Part shown: piece after piece, positions 63,131 to 64,000 of the stretch
Position numbering within the stretch: position 1 is the stretch's first letter
How the letters are laid out: every line of letters starts with the position of its first letter
NCBI RefSeq assembly: GCF_001941445.1
Contig: NZ_CP009245.1
Span: 1,201,992 to 1,265,991 of the forward strand
Reading direction: 5' to 3'
Length of the DNA: 64,000 nt
From: Corynebacterium aquilae DSM 44791
GTDB taxonomy: Bacteria; Actinomycetota; Actinomycetes; Mycobacteriales; Mycobacteriaceae
Program-made: the position numbers and the translations under genes
The notes under the pieces: model-generated
Database searches by the model: none
What the model was told of the DNA's origin: nothing
The model's input: the letters and a program-made list of their open reading frames with translations, nothing else

Positions 63131-63137
63131 TGATGGC

Positions 63138-64000
63138 ATGGGTTTTTCAACGCCAAGCTATGACCTCATCGATCTGTTCAACCGCATCGATCGAGGGGAC
63201 CTGCAACTTCCAGACTTCCAGCGCCAATACCTCTGGGACGTCGACCACATTCGCGCACTCCTTGTCACCGTCCTGCGTGGCTACCCCATGGGCGCACTGC
63301 TCGCCCTAGACACCCGCAACGAACCGATGCGATTTAGGCCCCGCCCCTTACAGGGCGCTCCGGATCATGGCGTCAACCCCGGCCTGCTGTTGCTCGACGG
63401 GCAACAGCGCATGACCACCCTCTACCACTGCCTGCGTGGCGACGGGGTAGTGGACACCCTGGACCACCGCGACAAGAAAATCCGCCGCCAGTTCTACGTC
63501 GACATCAACACCGCCGTGTCCCAGGAGATCATGCCCGACGAAGCGGTGATCTCAGTGTCCGCCGACGGGCAGGTGCGCTCCCATTTCGCGCTGCGCCGCT
63601 TTAGCACCATTGACAGCGATGAACATGCATTGTCCCTCGGGCTGATGCCCGTCAGCGCCCTGCTGTCCGACCGGGGCAGCGACATGCTCTTCGACCTGGC
63701 AGGCGATGAAAACCCGCAGGTGCGGGAAGCCGCCAAGCAATTCAACAACGCGATTGCCAAACCGCTCGTGCGCTACAGCGTGCCCATGATCCGCCTCGAT
63801 CGTGAAACCGCCCAGGGGGGCGTGGGTTCCATCTTTGCCCGGGTGAACTCCGCCGGCCTGCAAATGGGCATCTTCGACCTGCTCACCGCGGTGTTCGCCA
63901 GCGAGGACCCCGACTTCCACCTGGCAACAGACTACGAAGCCACCGCCAAGCTCTTTTCCACCCACCCGAATCTTTCCCGCTTGAAGCGCACAGACTGGCT
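63138..64000 (+). CDS. DUF262 (GmrSD N-terminal-type) protein, truncated by window end
   Basis: An open frame from the ATG at 63138 to the window end (287 full codons). The N-terminal ParB-like nuclease fold of DUF262 is evident: LQLPDFQRQYLWDVDHIRALL, then GYPMGALLALD, the DGQQR nucleotide-binding motif in LLLLDGQQRMTTLY, and FARVNSAGLQMGIFDLLTA. DUF262 proteins act in type IV restriction (GmrSD, BrxU) and related antiviral defence, and some have other roles. The C-terminal part, which would decide if a DUF1524 HNH nuclease is present, is outside the window. Defence is therefore only suggested. Confidence 0.9.
   Translation, partial: MGFSTPSYDLIDLFNRIDRGDLQLPDFQRQYLWDVDHIRALLVTVLRGYPMGALLALDTRNEPMRFRPRPLQGAPDHGVNPGLLLLDGQQRMTTLYHCLRGDGVVDTLDHRDKKIRRQFYVDINTAVSQEIMPDEAVISVSADGQVRSHFALRRFSTIDSDEHALSLGLMPVSALLSDRGSDMLFDLAGDENPQVREAAKQFNNAIAKPLVRYSVPMIRLDRETAQGGVGSIFARVNSAGLQMGIFDLLTAVFASEDPDFHLATDYEATAKLFSTHPNLSRLKRTDW

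Overview
The window is a core-chromosome segment of a high-GC actinobacterium, almost certainly a Corynebacterium. This rests on gene order and signature features, not on a database search. The order atpD-atpC-DUF2550-nucS ... glgB/glgE ... etfBA-cysteine desulfurase-mnmA-ligA-gatCA-pfkA-gatB ... lysE/lysG ... ilvD-mscCG-ilvBNC follows the Corynebacterium/Mycobacterium backbone. The ilvB leader peptide (15 codons from 57364) and the MscS channel with an extra membrane segment and proline-rich tail next to ilvB are corynebacterial hallmarks. No rRNA, tRNA, transposase or CRISPR array was seen.

Region by region: 1-3.7 kb holds the end of the ATP synthase operon, a DUF2550 membrane protein, the mismatch endonuclease NucS, a small zinc-ribbon-like protein, methylmalonyl-CoA epimerase and a thiamine-binding-type protein. 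3.7-7.8 kb holds a thioredoxin-like TPR protein, a Q/Y/P/G-repeat membrane protein, MarC and a small secreted protein. 8.1-12.8 kb is the alpha-glucan pair glgE-glgB. 13-26 kb has an ABC ATPase, NUDIX hydrolase, methyltransferase, ETF, sulfur-transfer/tRNA thiolation, a MetE-like protein, a CAP-domain secreted protein, a DEDDh exonuclease and DNA ligase A. 26.5-36.3 kb has a histidine-rich metal-binding protein, an ACT protein, GatCAB, an alcohol dehydrogenase, an MFS exporter and phosphofructokinase.

36.4-47.3 kb stands out: a divergent, GntR-controlled accessory block sits between core genes gatB and lysE. It contains an AGCS amino-acid symporter, a GntR/FCD regulator, a sarcosine/pipecolate-oxidase-type flavoprotein, a DUF1338 (HglS-type 2-oxoadipate dioxygenase/decarboxylase), an ALDH7-type aminoadipate semialdehyde dehydrogenase, a Glu/Leu-type amino-acid dehydrogenase and a D-2-hydroxyglutarate-dehydrogenase-like FAD/Fe-S protein. 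Together these encode a plausible complete route from pipecolate or aminoadipate semialdehyde to 2-oxoglutarate. Two matching palindromes (GGTTATNNATAAC core) lie in its two control regions.

47.6-64 kb has a YkvI-type transporter, the lysE/lysG lysine exporter pair, a DoxX protein, ilvD, a PH-domain protein, an MscCG-like channel, the attenuated ilvBN operon, ilvC, a His-rich CDF metal exporter and a truncated DUF262 protein.

Regulatory observations worth following: (i) the same tandem 11-bp direct repeat (TTTTCANTAAG twice) precedes both the His-rich protein at 26.5 kb and the CDF exporter at 61.8 kb, suggesting a metal regulon; (ii) ilvD is preceded by a previously unremarked, apparently leaderless 29-codon leader ORF with V-V and L codons and a long inverted repeat; (iii) ilvC has a leaderless-type promoter whose predicted start codon is in frame with ilvC, implying either a 38-residue N-terminal extension or an unusual leader, and the -10 lies inside a perfect inverted repeat; (iv) a large share of genes have a TANNNT box 6-8 nt before the start codon and no Shine-Dalgarno, i.e. 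probable leaderless mRNAs.
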